A DNA stretch of 64,000 nucleotides from Diadema setosum. Taxonomy: Eukaryota; Echinodermata; Echinoidea; Diadematoida; Diadematidae. Both the position numbers and the translations under genes were made by a program. The stretch spans positions 388,001-452,000 of the forward strand of contig CM067068.1 in assembly GCA_033980235.1 (NCBI GenBank), read 5' to 3'. Under the pieces are notes generated by a model. That model was not told the origin of the DNA, did no database searches, and was given only the letters and a program-made list of their open reading frames with translations. Position 1 is the first letter of the stretch, and each line of letters begins with the position of its first letter. Shown in pieces: positions 35,121-47,964 of the stretch.

Positions 35121-36077
35121 CCTTACTGTGTTATTCACAGATGATTCCTTTTTTTAGTCTTTAGTCTCATTAACAATGATCCATACTTCTGTAATAACAC
35201 TGTTAAGACTGCTCATATTGGTTTGGTTAACTGGTATACGACTCCATGCTTATGTACATGTATTTCTTTGTTTTTAGTGCATAAGGTTATAATGAGGAAC
35301 TGGTATAACAAGGTAATATTGGCAGTCCCACAGACCTATACTTACTGTATTACTGTAATAGTTATAACAAGCACACACACACACACACACAAAAAAAAAA
35401 AACATCAGACCAGTTTACATGTATACTCATTTATGCATCAGCATATTTTATTGCTACACTGTATTTCACACTGACATACCACTCTCTATTTCAATATAAA
35501 GACTAGATTGGGGGTACATGTATTATATACAGGGAGAGAGAGAGAGACAGATATTCTCCCCACAGTGGAGTAATGAGAGCTAGAGTAGACCCACTGGTCA
35601 TTAGGGTGACACCTACAGATGCAGAATGGTTGCTTCTAGGTGCTCAAGAGTTCTCACCATATGATGTTCAGATATCATCCAACAGCTTGAGACTCTGACA
35701 CAATTCTATCATTATTATTCATATCACATTCAAGAATTTGCATTCACACTAAAATTTCAACTTGTCATGATTTCTTTCAGTCGAAGTGATTGCTCATGAT
35801 TGTAATTGTCATTGACCACCAACATTAGTCAAAATTGATAAGGATTTTAAAAATTACTGACTCAAAGCATGGTAAAAATTCGCAGATTTAGGTCAAAATT
35901 TTTTCACTGATCTACAGATATATAGACATGATAAAATTTTCAAGGAACACTGAATTTAGATATGATAATGAGTGTAAAAACTCCTGTGAGGTTTTCTTGT
36001 CTTGATGAGAAGTGATGGTAGTCAAAGTGTCACAGACAGTGTTCAGTGATGACTGTCTCCATTTAGTAGGTTCTAGT

Positions 36078-36146
36078 TCAGAGTCCCTTCAGTGAATCCT
36101 TGGCTGGTAGGCAGAACTTCATTGGCTCCTCACCCATCTCATAGCC
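36078..36146 (-). CDS. Last exon of an unrecognised membrane-protein gene
   Basis: On the minus strand a long pyrimidine stretch ends TGTTGTAATCCAG|GGC; 22 codons GYEMGEEPMKFCLPAKDS... and TGA follow. It begins in phase 0, as the exon at 42028-42143 ends. It forms a short hydrophilic tail after the predicted membrane helix. No domain recognised. Confidence 0.55.
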   Translation of the reverse strand, partial: GYEMGEEPMKFCLPAKDSLKGL

Positions 36147-38405
36147 CTGGATTACAACATAGAGGGCAGCAGAGAATGGAGAGAACACAACAAATGAGAG
36201 CATATATTGCAGTTGGAGGTAAATAATATAAGACCAACATCTAGCTACTTCAGCAAGAGACTATCCTTACCTTTTGGAAAATATCCCATTTTCATTACCC
36301 CTCTAGTGAAAGGTAGCAGTCAGTTCCTGACTGAGGAAGTTTTTCTTTTTTTTTTTTTTTTTTTTTACGGTCACTCACTTTTTGTATTGCTAGGCAAGTG
36401 CTCTGGGGAAAGGACTACTTGAAAGACAAAAAATAGAAATCTATTCAATGATTATGTTTGCTTTAATTTTCACAAGTGTAAGCCTAATCAGCACATTTTC
36501 ATAAATATGACTAGATCCTGTGTCTTGACATCAAAACATTCACTAAGAATGTAAATTCTATCACTGTTAACCATGCAGTCAGAAGTTAAAGCATTGTCCA
36601 CACACATCATGAAACAATGAAATAAACAATTGATTAGTAAAATGATGATTACTATTTTGATACAGACTGATGATCACGGATAAAGCGTTTGCAATTTATA
36701 TCATGTTAGGAAAATAAACTTTTGTATGCAAAGCTAAAGGTCGTATATAACCCATACAAAAGATTATGAGCACATCAATGTCCTTTTGCATCACATTATC
36801 TTAGCTTTGGCCAAATATGATACACAGATCAAGGTTTGTCAGTATGACTTCTTACTGGTAATGCACTTATTCTAGGCATTACTCTCCTGAAGAAGTCATC
36901 TGGCTATATCCACTATCCCTGCATAAAGTCAACCACAAATCACTTAATATTTAATGCCATATAATACAGTCATCTGTTCTCGTGCAGATATAAAGCAGAA
37001 GTAGGGAGATTTACCAAACCATGCCAAAAGGGTACAAAACACCATAACAATTAGATATTTCACATGCTTGAAACTGTATTACTTAACATTTGCAACATTA
37101 AACATGATGTTCCAGAAACTGCACAAGAAGCAAACAAATGATGATAGGGGTCATACAGTGGATATCAGTCAGTGTCAGCTAATCCAGAATATGAACAAAG
37201 AACACAAAGCAGGTAGTAAGCAACACAGAAGAGAACATGAAGAATCAAATATACAGCAGTGTTAGTCACTACATATTGTAGATATTCGATGGTCAATGCT
37301 GTAACATGTTAATATACAGGTGTTTGAGTTTGAATGCAAATAGGGAACAGCAAAGATGTAACACACATTTCTTACAAATGCTGTTGTATTGTAAAATCAT
37401 ATTGTAAGGACCATTACACTTTTCAATCTAAAAAAAAAAGAAAATAAAAATCATCAAAAATGAAAGTTTATGGCCATACAGCAGCACCACATGGTGAACT
37501 AGATATGCTATAGGTAGAAACTAACATCATACCATGTCTGAACAAGAAGTGATTTTTTCCATCTGCTATGGCTTACAAGAGGAAAAGATTAACTAATACA
37601 AGCAATCTAGTACAAATTAAAATCTAAAACTAAAGGCCAACATTACTATTATGACATAATTAGAGGAAAAAGCTGGGAGGTTAGTGACTGGAGACAAGCA
37701 GTAGCAAGGAGTACTGTAAGAAGACTTGATCAACATGGGAATTATAGGAAAGAGGGATGATGAACAACAATTAGACACAGCTCTACACAATTTAATATTA
37801 AATCATTCTGATAACAAGCAGGCACAGACTTTGACACCAAGATATTACATCACATTTCTAACGTTGCCAGGAAAAAAAAAAGAATGCACAAGATTTGCTC
37901 CTTGAATAACTTTAAAAGAGTGTCTTCTCATTTTCTGAAAGGAATGTTCGTAATTTAATGGCATTGCAATATTGACATCATTTGTCCTAGGCTACTCTCC
38001 AATCAACTGCAAGTCAGATGTCCAATTGGACTCTTTACCCCTGTTGACTTACAAAGCTTACATCTTACACTATAGCAGCCAATAATGAATAGCTTTAACA
38101 AGCTAAAATCATCCCTGTCAGACATACATGTATCTCACCAACATCACATGATTTCAATTCAAATATAGATTTCAGAATATGTATTTGATACATTATTCCT
38201 AGACTGTGTATCAATTATGTAAATGATGACCAGTTTATTCAAATAGAAGCTGTGTATGAAATATATACAGTAATTTAGCAACATACTTTTCCCACTGAGG
38301 AAATCAACTCAAAATGCAAAAAGTAATTATTCAGTGTTATGTTATGTTAATTATGTTATAGGGTTAGATATCAAAGAGGCTCACATGTTATTGAAAAAAC
38401 AGTGA

Positions 38406-38556
38406 TACTGTAAAAGTGGACATTTTTGTACGAGTGAAGTTAGTGTGCTTTTAATTCTATGGAATCAGAACATTAACACCAAACATCTGTGTGCTTTTAT
38501 TTTTCACAAGAATTTCTTGTCAAAAGAAATGCACAAAAATGTCCACTTTCACAGTA
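38406..38556. mobile_element. TACTGTA-type MITE (short)
   Basis: Left TACTGTAAAAGTGGACATTT TTGT, right ACAAAAATGTCCACTTTCAC AGTA; near-perfect arms. Confidence 0.85.
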
Positions 38557-38699
38557 ATTGTCCCGAACAAATACATACAGAGATATGAAGCAAACAAACA
38601 AAAAATACAGCTAAGAGTACCATACACAAACACAAAATGAAGCATGTTAGGACAGGGGAACATATATCTGCCTACTTGTAAAATATGAACATGCATGAC

Positions 38700-39440
38700 A
38701 ACAACTACAGTAGGGCAAGGAAGGGCTGGGTAAGATAGGCTGGGTAAGGCATGCTGGGTAAGGTATGCTGGGAAATGTATGGTGGATAAGGCAGGCTGAG
38801 GAAGGTACTGTAGGTTGCATAAGGTTGGCTGGGTAATGTAGGTTGGGTAAGGTAGGCTTGGTAAGGCAGACTATATTAGGAAGGCGGGGTAAGGTACTAT
38901 ACTGGGTATGGTAGGCCGAGTAGTGTAGGCTGCGTAAGGTACAGATTGTAGGCTTGGTAATGTAGGCTGGGTAAGGTAGGCTGGGTAAGGTAGGCTGGGT
39001 AAGGTAGGTTGGGTAAGGTAGGCTGGGTAAGGTAGGTTGGGTAAGGTAGGCTGGGTAAGGTAGGCTGGGTTAGTAGGCTGGGTTAGGTAGGCTGGGTGAG
39101 GTAGGCTGGGTGAGGTAGGCTGGGTAAGGTAGACTGGGTTAGGTAGGCTGGGTTAAGTAGGCTGGGTAAGGTACGCTGGGTAAGGTAGGCTGGATTAGGT
39201 AGACTGGGTAAGGTAGACTGGGTTAGGTAGGCTGGGTAATGTACATAGGTTGGGTAAGGTATGCTGGGCAAGGTACGCTGGGTAAGGTAGGCTGTGTAAG
39301 GTACAATGCTGGGAAAGGTAGGCTGGGTGAGGTACATTGTATGCTGGGCTGGGTGAGGTATGCTAGGTAACTAACCATATGCAGGGTAAGGTAGACTGGG
39401 AAAGGTACAAGCTGGGTATTAAGGTGGGCTTCGCAGGGAG
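38700..39440. repeat. 14-bp minisatellite (TAAGGTAGGCTGGG)
   Basis: About 50 head-to-tail units of TAAGGTAGGCTGGG, best conserved at 38960-39240, with some units stretched or shortened towards both ends. Confidence 0.95.
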
Positions 39441-40382
39441 GGTAGGGTTAGGTAGGGAAGAGTAGACAGAGTAAGGTAATTCACAGTTAATGCAGTAGTT
39501 TCCCGTGAACATGCACTGGTTATGATGAGGGGTTGGCATGGGCAGTAAGACAGAAGACCTGGCAACATGCAATACATTTTTTTCAAACCTTATGGTGGGG
39601 AAAACATCTCCATTATCTACACCTCACAGAGGTGTTAATCTTTCTTGAGGGCAGCATCCATGTCTGGGGCTCTACCCCATGTGATGAGGCCATTGGCTTG
39701 CACCTGTTTGAGATGTATGGGAAGATATCCTGTGCTTAAACTGTGGTACAAAACAAATCAAATCAACATGAATACCTAACCTGCTAGTTTGGAACACTGA
39801 ACAATGTTCAGAGTACAGTACAGTCACCTCTTGCATTGCTGGGTATCTCCTCAGCAGTCCTACAAGAGTTTCCCTTTATTGTTACGTATTTAATGAAACT
39901 CATAACAGTACAATGTATTGCCTGTGTATGCACTTTCATCACAAGTTTAGACATTCAAACTGTCCATATGGCAAGCAAACTTCGAGCTCCAGAGAGAGTA
40001 GTATCTTGCATACGCTGTAGCTGTTGGTAAAACATAATTTGGTTGACATGCAGCATACACATTGGCTGTGAATATGACATAATCGTAAACTTGTATTGAC
40101 CAAATCAATGCATTTCAGTTCATAACATATTGAAGGCATATATGTGCTTGAGACATTCTTACATTTTTCTGTTCAAAAATTAAGTGAGCAAATTAAATGA
40201 CTTAAAGCATTAATTGAGAACAGTGTGTTTTGTATGTCCAGGCTTAGCACTCTGTAGCCACGGAGTAGTCCACATTTCAAGAAGTTTAGGCCCTGCATTA
40301 AAACAGACATTGGTTTCACTGGAAACATCTCTCCTTGACATCTCCCTTTGATATACCTGGTAATGAAAACATGTTAATACAT

Positions 40383-40420
<38 letters not shown>
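40383..40420. repeat. (CA)n microsatellite
   Basis: Uninterrupted CA dinucleotides, about 19 units. Confidence 0.95.
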
Positions 40421-41419
40421 GTATACCGAGTACTGGAAATAGAGAACAACCCTATTTCTTTTTTCTGTAAATTTGTTTTTCAGTGTTAGAAATTCATACA
40501 CAATTTCACTGGAGTTTACATACCATGAATTTTCATTAGAAAAAGTATTTTTGATGAAAACTTTGAAATATAGAGGATGTTCTGGAATTACATTAAACTG
40601 TCAATGTCACAAATTTACTGTAAATATACACAAATGCATGATGAGGTCATAATTGATGGTATCAAATGCTACAATATTTCCAAAACATACAATACTTTCC
40701 CTACTTCCTGCTCTATTCTAATACAAAGATCACATTGTGATTTTGCTCATTTATTAATGCATTTTGGATTGCAGTACTACATGTACCAGCAATGTCTGGT
40801 TTGTATCAATGTACTGTACATATTATTGTACCGTATGTCAAAAAAAAAAAAAAAATACAATGGGACCCTCCACAATGATAACTCAAAAAATAGTGGATCA
40901 ATCCAAAGAATTTCAGGGTATGAAACTATAACTTATTACCCACATCTTACAAAAAACCCCATCCGATTTGCTTGAGTGGTCAAAGAGATATGAGGAGTTT
41001 TGTAGAGCATGTCAAGAATCCCTTCCCTCCAAGTTCTGTCCACTGTGTTCACACATTATGCAGTTCCAAGAGCATCCAAGTGCCTAACTTGGAAGATGAC
41101 ATGCATTACAATGATCCACATATCTCTGTGACCACTCAACCAAATTGAATTGGGTTTTCTGCATAATATAGCTAAGATGTTATATTTTAAGATCCTTAAG
41201 TACCATATTAGATTATTAAATCATATTATAAAATGGGCTTTAGAATCTCTGCAATCTGATTGGTCAATTGTCATGAATTGATTTTTACTGATCCACAATG
41301 AGCCATGCATCTGCTAAAATCCAAACGCATGGCTCAAGTCCTGTATAGTGTAGCAAGTGTACTGGATGCATAATGGGGAAAATGGTTGTATTTCATGAAT
41401 TTACGGGCCCATTTTATAA

Positions 41420-41553
41420 CACAAATGATGCACAGGCCTATTTCGTGGATCAGTGAGAATTGGATGCTCTCATTTAACTTTAGAACAGTTCCAAAGTTAA
41501 ACTCGCGCATCCAATTCTCTCCAATCCACTCTGTCCTGTGCATCATTTGTATA
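41420..41553. mobile_element. Short foldback (CAAATGATGCACAGG arms)
   Basis: ACAAATGATGCACAGGCCTA to CTGTCCTGTGCATCATTTGT with inner GAATTGGATGCT...GCATCCAATTC and TTTAACTTTAGAA...CCAAAGTTAAA pairing. Confidence 0.75.
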
Positions 41554-42027
41554 TTGGAAGGTATCAATGTGAAAATTCGATTGTATTTTTTTTTTTTTGG
41601 GGGGGGGGGGGGGGGGGGCTCATACTGTACAAGTGTAACATGTATGGTATACATGTAGTTCAGTGGCATCAACATACCCACACCAATAAGTGCAACACTA
41701 TAGGCTTTACAACTTATATTACAATGATGTCATTTTCATGTAGTACCAGTATATCACATCAAACATCATAGTACACATGTAATATTCATATTGTACATAA
41801 CTGTAGGTTATTCTCTGGAAAAAAAAATCTGGACCCCCCAAAAAATAACATATTTGTATGAGACTAAGAGAAGACTTTGCAGTCTTTCATAATCTGATAA
41901 ATATGAACAGTGCAGAATACATACTATGTATTGTTCTACTGAATGCTCAACTGAAGCTGAACTGAAAAAAAAAAGACATTTATATGTAATGAAATCTTCA
42001 TAAAAATTGAAATCATTTTAAACTTAC

Positions 42028-42143
42028 AAGGCCTGCAGAAATGATGAAGAAGCCAATACCAGCAAACATGTACATCATGCCGTTTGCTTTGGGCATCTCC
42101 GTTGAAATGTATGCCATGTTGCGTGCTTGCGTCACACGTACAG
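42028..42143 (-). CDS. Exon with transmembrane segment, unrecognised gene
   Basis: Acceptor GACTTCTAG|CT and donor GGCCTT|GTAAGT on the minus strand. Encodes AVRVTQARNMAYISTEMPKA then a hydrophobic helix MMYMFAGIGFFIISAGL. Its two leading bases complete the codon left by the 43543-43654 exon, and its end phase fits the 36078-36146 exon. The donor is consensus. I do not recognise the family; a single-pass or C-terminally anchored membrane protein is the simplest reading. Confidence 0.65.
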
Positions 42144-42370
42144 CTAGAAGTCAACAAACAAAATGCATTTTAGTGTTAGTAAAGTATGCGTAGAACTCAG
42201 GGACTCATTTGTTTCCCATCAAAACTGACGGTAGTCTCAGCATAAAATAGTGAAGATGTGTGAGATTCCTCAAAACAAGGCAGAACATTCCGGTTCTCCT
42301 GACAGTCATGTGTAAACATACAAATTACTTGTTATGATGAAGAGACATGCAGCCCCTGTGTGGTTTTTAA

Positions 42371-42645
42371 AGGGGATGGCTAGTAACTGATCAGTGGGAA
42401 TCAGTGGGAATACTGGGGGATGACTGTTCCAATCCTTGTGGGATTCATTTAAGAGTACATTATATATCTATTGTTGTGTGAATATTATTTGCTTCAGAAT
42501 GGTCTCATATTCAAGTAATGTGCACTTTAATGCTTCCAGGTTAGCGTGCCTGTACAGTGATGGGCGATTAAACTGCACATTTATATTCATATATGAGACC
42601 ATTCTGAAGCAAATAATTTTCACACAACAATAGATAACACAGCAT
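42371..42645. mobile_element. TTAA foldback MITE, right arm shortened
   Basis: AAAGGGGATGGCTAGTAACT GATCAGTGGGAATCAG matches the element at 24871-26219; the right arm stops after CACACAACAATAGATA. It preserves the site that is occupied by the pogo-like element in the other copy. Confidence 0.85.
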
Positions 42646-43542
42646 AAATTTAGGTATTGGTGATACCGAGAATTAATGGGTTGTTGTTGTTGTTTGGGGG
42701 GTGTGTGAATTATAAGACACCATTTTGGTAAATTTTACTGTATGTTAGATGGTCCATTGTGAAATTTTATTCCACTGATGCCATCTGACCCCTACATATA
42801 TATCATAATTTGCTGAACTTTGACAACTTTTTTCACTATTCTCAGTCACCTGATATCATTTCTTTCACTATTCTCAGTCACCTGATATTAAAGAAAAAAA
42901 GAAAAATATCACTGTCACAAACTCTGTTCCCACAGTTTTATCAAAGGACCTGCACATCTTTTCTCTCAATACGGATCCAATCTACAAATACTACACCTTT
43001 ACATGCATGACATAAACTATAAAGTGCACGCATGCTATGCCTCTGTTTTCAGTTTCAGTTGAATTATTTCCCGGTAAAGAGGACACATACAAAATGTACA
43101 TGTAGCACCTACACTACACAAGTTATTTCCAACATCTGTTCAGGGCCAAATCAAAACTAGACTTTATAGGATTATATTTCTACAATGTATACATTCACTG
43201 AAGGCATTAACAACATCACAACAAAGAATTTTCCATTTTTTTGTACATTACTCCACTAACCATCATAGTACATTGCTCTGTCATATACAGGTACAACCAA
43301 TATATTAATGAAATTCGGTTCTAACTATTGATTTCCATAGTAACACAGTACAGTGTATTACTATCAATAGTGTGATGCTATGCTATGGATTTCTTTACCC
43401 GGAATCATGCCTGCTGAGAGCCCTGTAATGTGTTTACATGTGGGAACAAGGTGAACTGATGTCACAATTAAAGCTATTTTCTTTTCTCACACTGTGGCAC
43501 TATGCCATAGTACGGTCCCATCATTCGCCAGGCCAAGCAAAC

Positions 43543-43654
43543 CTTTGATAAACAGATTGGTGTTGATGTCAACGAGAAAGGTATGCTTTACTCCATTCCC
43601 AGAAACATACATACACAGGTTGGCACTATAATACTTTCCTATCCATGTAGATCT
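43543..43654 (-). CDS. Exon of unrecognised membrane-protein gene
   Basis: Acceptor TTTTTTTAAATTGCAG|AGA after a strong pyrimidine tract and donor ATCAAAG|GTTTGC on the minus strand; 37 codons plus one base. Encodes STWIGKYYSANLCMYVSGNG then a VDINTNLFIK segment, plausibly a folded soluble or luminal part. Upstream exons were not found in the window; the gene start may lie beyond transposon block 46-64 kb or be missed. Confidence 0.55.
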
Positions 43655-44181
43655 CTGCAATTTAAAAAAAACAAACAAACAAACAAATCACAAAATATTT
43701 AAAAGCCTACAGCTGTATTTCCAATCATTCACGAAAATTTGAACAAAATCAGTTGTCAGGAAGCACTGATAGCACTACAAGCTTTTCATGTCTGCACTCC
43801 TTAAGAGTAATCACAGCATACACTGCCTGGACATTCTAAAACTGACATTTAGCCAGCTAATATTTTGTAACATATTGTTTTAATTAAGAAAATTTTAATG
43901 GGAGCTAGTTAAAGAGGGGATGTAATTTGTCCAAAATTGTACCAATGAAATTTCAGACAGTTTCAATTTTTCAAAAGATAAACTCCTACCCTTTAGTATA
44001 AAACATATGTCTTCTGTTGCACAACCATGTATAGTTAAGATGAAATAACAGGACAAACACAGCAGTTTCAAAGCACTTCCTCACCAAAAAATTTATGATC
44101 TAATTTATAATATGCAATGGTCAAAACAAGGAGTCAGCACAGCTTGCATGCATTGATCGAGCGAAATGAGTACAACTATCC

Positions 44182-44541
44182 ATGCTAAAATGCACACATG
44201 AAAGATGTTACTGGGAGGATTTTAGTGAGATACAATTGTCTATCCCAATTTCTACAGTAGGTTTAGGAAATTACAGTTTTGGAAAGGTACCACCATGCCA
44301 TTTATGCTGTTGGTGGATAAACTTAGAACAAGGAGAAAAATTCAAATGTGTTTTGGTTGACTCTATTTCCAATGACACTGCAACTCAACGAGTGTGGCAG
44401 GGTTTGTTTCATGTGGAATGCCACAGCGGGCTTGATTCTAATCTTACCAAACATTCTTTGGTATGCATGCTGGAACATTTCAAAGATGAATGTATTGATA
44501 AACATGTGGCCATAAAGGGGAAAATGGGTTTCCCTTATTAA
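44182..44541 (+). CDS. Uncharacterised 119-codon open frame
   Basis: ATG to TAA with no stop in AT-rich DNA; a CHLCC near residue 33 and mixed charged sequence. No similarity recognised, no splice support, no obvious context. It may be chance or a decayed transposon part. Confidence 0.18.
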   Translation: MLKCTHERCYWEDFSEIQLSIPISTVGLGNYSFGKVPPCHLCCWWINLEQGEKFKCVLVDSISNDTATQRVWQGLFHVECHSGLDSNLTKHSLVCMLEHFKDECIDKHVAIKGKMGFPY

Positions 44542-44973
44542 GTTAAAACTATTTTCAATTTAAACAATCAAAGCACCAACAATTGCACATTCTACACAGT
44601 GAACTCTTTCCATCAAAAAGACAATTGAGAAATGTATGTGTGTGCGTATGTGTCTGCCGGGGTATGTCTGTCTGCCTGTGCCTTTGAATGTTTATGTGTG
44701 CTCTAGAAATGTTGTACAAATATCTAGGAACTAACGTTACATTTTTCAACCGACATCAGTCAACTTGCCATAATAGACCTTGTAAATTATATCTATTTTT
44801 AGCTCCAGGTTACAGTTCCTGGAAGATAATGTCTCATGATATCATTAAATATTAGATGGCTAACTTCAGTTTCAGAAAGTGCAGGCAGCATACACATGAT
44901 GTATATGCTACAATCACTTGCGAAGAGCGAGTTGTTTTGAGTGACGACATGATTAGCGCTCGGAGGTCTACCT

Positions 44974-45199
44974 TACTGTAAAAGTGGATATTTTCGCGTG
45001 ACTAATTTTTTATGCTTGGCCCGATAAGAAGAGTTTCGCATGTTTTTTAAATTCCGCGGAATCAAGATACCAACTATTTATAAAAATATAGAACATATGG
45101 CAAGCAAAAATATTTGCGTGCTTTCATTTTCGTGCTAGTTTCTGGTTGTGCGAAATGCACGAAAATTTCAACACAGCGAAAATTTCCACATTTACAGTA
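44974..45199. mobile_element. TACTGTA-type MITE
   Basis: Left TACTGTAAAAGTGGATATTT TCGCG, right CGAAAATTTCCACATTTACA GTA. Confidence 0.82.
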
Positions 45200-45217
45200 C
45201 TTCTACACACTCACATA

Positions 45218-45254
<37 letters not shown>

Positions 45255-46608
45255 ACTCTGACATTGCACTGTATACACTACACTAATGTGTTGGACATTG
45301 CATAACTCCGGCGCAGGGCGCTGCAATGGGTTGGGGTCGCTGGTGCGGTTAGACATTGCATTGCAATTGATCACAGCATGCAGAATGAAGTATTTCACTC
45401 GGGAACGTGTCTAGCTATCCCAATTTGCGCCCTAGCCAGGGGAGCGAGGAGCGCTCCTCGGCCTCAAGTACTAGTACTTTGTCTACATGTAGAGCTCTGT
45501 TACTGTGGCACTGCTGTGGTACTACTAGTACTAAAAAGAGTATTTGTATAGTGTAGTGAGGTGCCCGCACCTCGCCAGGAGCCCGAATACCATCACCCTG
45601 CAGGCTTAAAATTGTTACAAGCACACTTAACAAAAATTTATGCCTGGGACTGTGTTCAGTACGCTTGAAACTTGGCAGGGTTTCTACAACCAAGCAAACT
45701 GTGGTGAAAACCGAACAGTTTTTCGCGAAAACCTTAATTTATATTAGGAATACATGTTATAAGTATCATCACGGTCACCTGCACGCATCTTTTACGTGCT
45801 TGTCTATGGGAGCATCACGGTCAACCGCACACGTCTTTTACGTGCTTTGTCTATGGGAGTGCAGGTGACGAGTTGCGGGCCCCTTCCTTAGTGCACAACT
45901 TTTCCGCATCGTTTGCGTTTGACGATGATAGCTGCAAATTTCCAGTATCGATCAGTAAACTTGTGATTCTATTAGAATCTTCAGCATTTTTCCTATATGT
46001 GAGTGGGATTTCATAGAATTTCAGTAAAGAAATGTGATTCAAATATGCATTTGAACATTAACTATGACGAGGTTCGGGTCACTAATCTTAACCAAGATTT
46101 TCAACAAATCCTTGTCTACTGGTTCACTTCCAGACGACTGGCTGAATGCAAACGTATCTCCCCCTTTCAAGAAAAATGATTGATCAAATCCTGCAAATTA
46201 TCATCCGATCTCCCTCACTTCAATTACATGTAAACTATTAGAGCATATTATCCACCATCATATAATATGGCATCTTGAACAACATAATGTTTTATTCGAC
46301 AAACAACACGGGTTTAGGAAAGGGCTTTCCTGTGAAACACAACTTACTGGTCTTGTTAACGATCTTGCAACAACTCTGGACTCAAAGGGGCAAGTGGATA
46401 AGATCATCATGGGTTTCAGTAAAGCGTTCGATATTGTTCCACATGAACGCTTACTACTTAAACTTTCCAATGTGAGTATTAGAAATAACATTTTAACCTG
46501 GATTAGAAATTTTCTAACACAATGTCATCAAAAAGTGGTGCTGGATGGCAAGTCATTGGCCGAGGCCAAAGTGTTATTGGGAGTTCCCCAAGGTACAGTT
46601 TTAGGGCC

Positions 46609-47347
46609 TCCAAAAGAGTTTCAAAATTTTGTTACCCATACTTTGTAAAGAATCATAAAACCACACTTTCAGAGACAGACCATCAAGTAAAATGGGAAAC
46701 TGATTTACTGTTGAACTTACAAGATTCTTTGTTATGGAAGTCTCGTTTTTCTTTGATCTACATCGATACAGAATAGAATTCGTAATTTTCAGTTTAAGTT
46801 CGAACAACTGTACATAGAAAAATCCCTACTCAATATTATCTAGACCCATTATGTAAAATAGGTATCAGTGGTTCTGCAATTTGTAATTTTTGTGACTCTC
46901 ATCCACAGACATTAATACATTTATTTCTGAAATGTACCCATGTGTCATCTTTCTGGTATGAAGTATTTTTTTGGCTCAAAGCTAAAAATGTCCGCAAATG
47001 TTATGTTCACAGATGAAGAAATCTGTTTTGGAACTTTGCATGTTGAAAGAGGACATTTCGTGAATACAATTATCTATTATGCAAAATATTTCATATTTTC
47101 TTGTAAAATCAAAAATATCATTCCAACTCTAAGTCCGTTTCTGTTTTCTATGAAGCATTTGGAAAATACAGAACGCATCATAACTATGAAAAAGAATCGT
47201 CTAGATTTTCATGTGAGCAAATGGCACTCTTATACCATAGTTTTCTATGTTATTTGTTTTTTCCATAATGTACTATTCATTATTATGCATGTATTTGGTA
47301 TATGAAGCAGCATGTAAATTGGGAAAATAAAAGTTGAAAAAAAAAAA
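46609..47347 (+). mobile_element. 5'-truncated L1/Tx1-like retrotransposon nested in LINE
   Basis: Carries a fragment like the L1/Tx1 C-terminus (CNFCDSHPQTLIHLFLKCTH, a Cys/His knuckle), then degenerate sequence and an A-rich tail ending AAAAGTTGAAAAAAAAAAA. The LINE sequence GTTTTAGGGCC is present at 46598-46608 and again at 47348-47358, the target duplication. Splicing it out restores GVPQGTVLGP-LLFLVY. Confidence 0.88.
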
Positions 47348-47964
47348 GTTTTAGGGCCACTCCTTTTCCTTGTCTATATCAACGATCTACCCAGAGGAAT
47401 TAAATCAGACATACGGCTCTTTGCTGACGACTGTATTATCTATAAGGAGATCAAGTCACCTGAAGACCAATGCAGACTCCAGCAAGATTTAAATGATGTT
47501 ATTGTCTGGGAAAAGAAATGGGAAATGAATTTCAACAAATCCAAATGTTACTCTATGAGTGTTACACACAAACGCAAACCTCCCAAGTTAAGATGAATGA
47601 CACGCCCCTCGCTGAAGTAGAACACTGCACTACCCATATCTGGGAGTCAAGATATCTAAAGATCTTACCTGGTCGCGTGATACATAAAATATGTAACAAG
47701 GCAAATAGTATGCTGGGGCTTGTAAGAAGAAATATCTACTGCTGTCCTCCTGAAGTTAAATCAATTGCTTATAAATCACTGGTACGCCCAAGACTGGAAT
47801 ACTGCAATGCCATCTGGGATCCCTACAAGGTACACATATCATCAATTGAAAAAATCCAAAACAGAGCTGCACGATTTGTAACAGCAATTACAGCTCGTCT
47901 TCCCTGGCCCAAAGACTCGGATGGGAGACCCTTCAAGACCGTCGTACTACAGCTAGACTTTGTA

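Larger units (their letters stand above)
36147..42027 (-). other. Long intron of the minus-strand gene
   Basis: About 5.9 kb without a certain exon. It contains a TACTGTA MITE (38406-38556), the 14-bp minisatellite (38700-39420), a (CA)n run (40383-40420) and a foldback (41420-41553). A possible alternative exon starts at the acceptor CATTACCAG (minus strand, about 40356): open in two frames, unproven. Confidence 0.5.

Noticed and set aside
39083..39337. Minus-strand frame with YLTQPTLPS repeats
   Set aside because: Antisense reading of the 14-bp minisatellite; no start context or partner exon.
40210..40449. Minus-strand 79-codon frame as an exon
   Set aside because: The acceptor CATTACCAG is fair, but two frames are open, the region before it is a TG repeat, and no donor or similarity decides between them.
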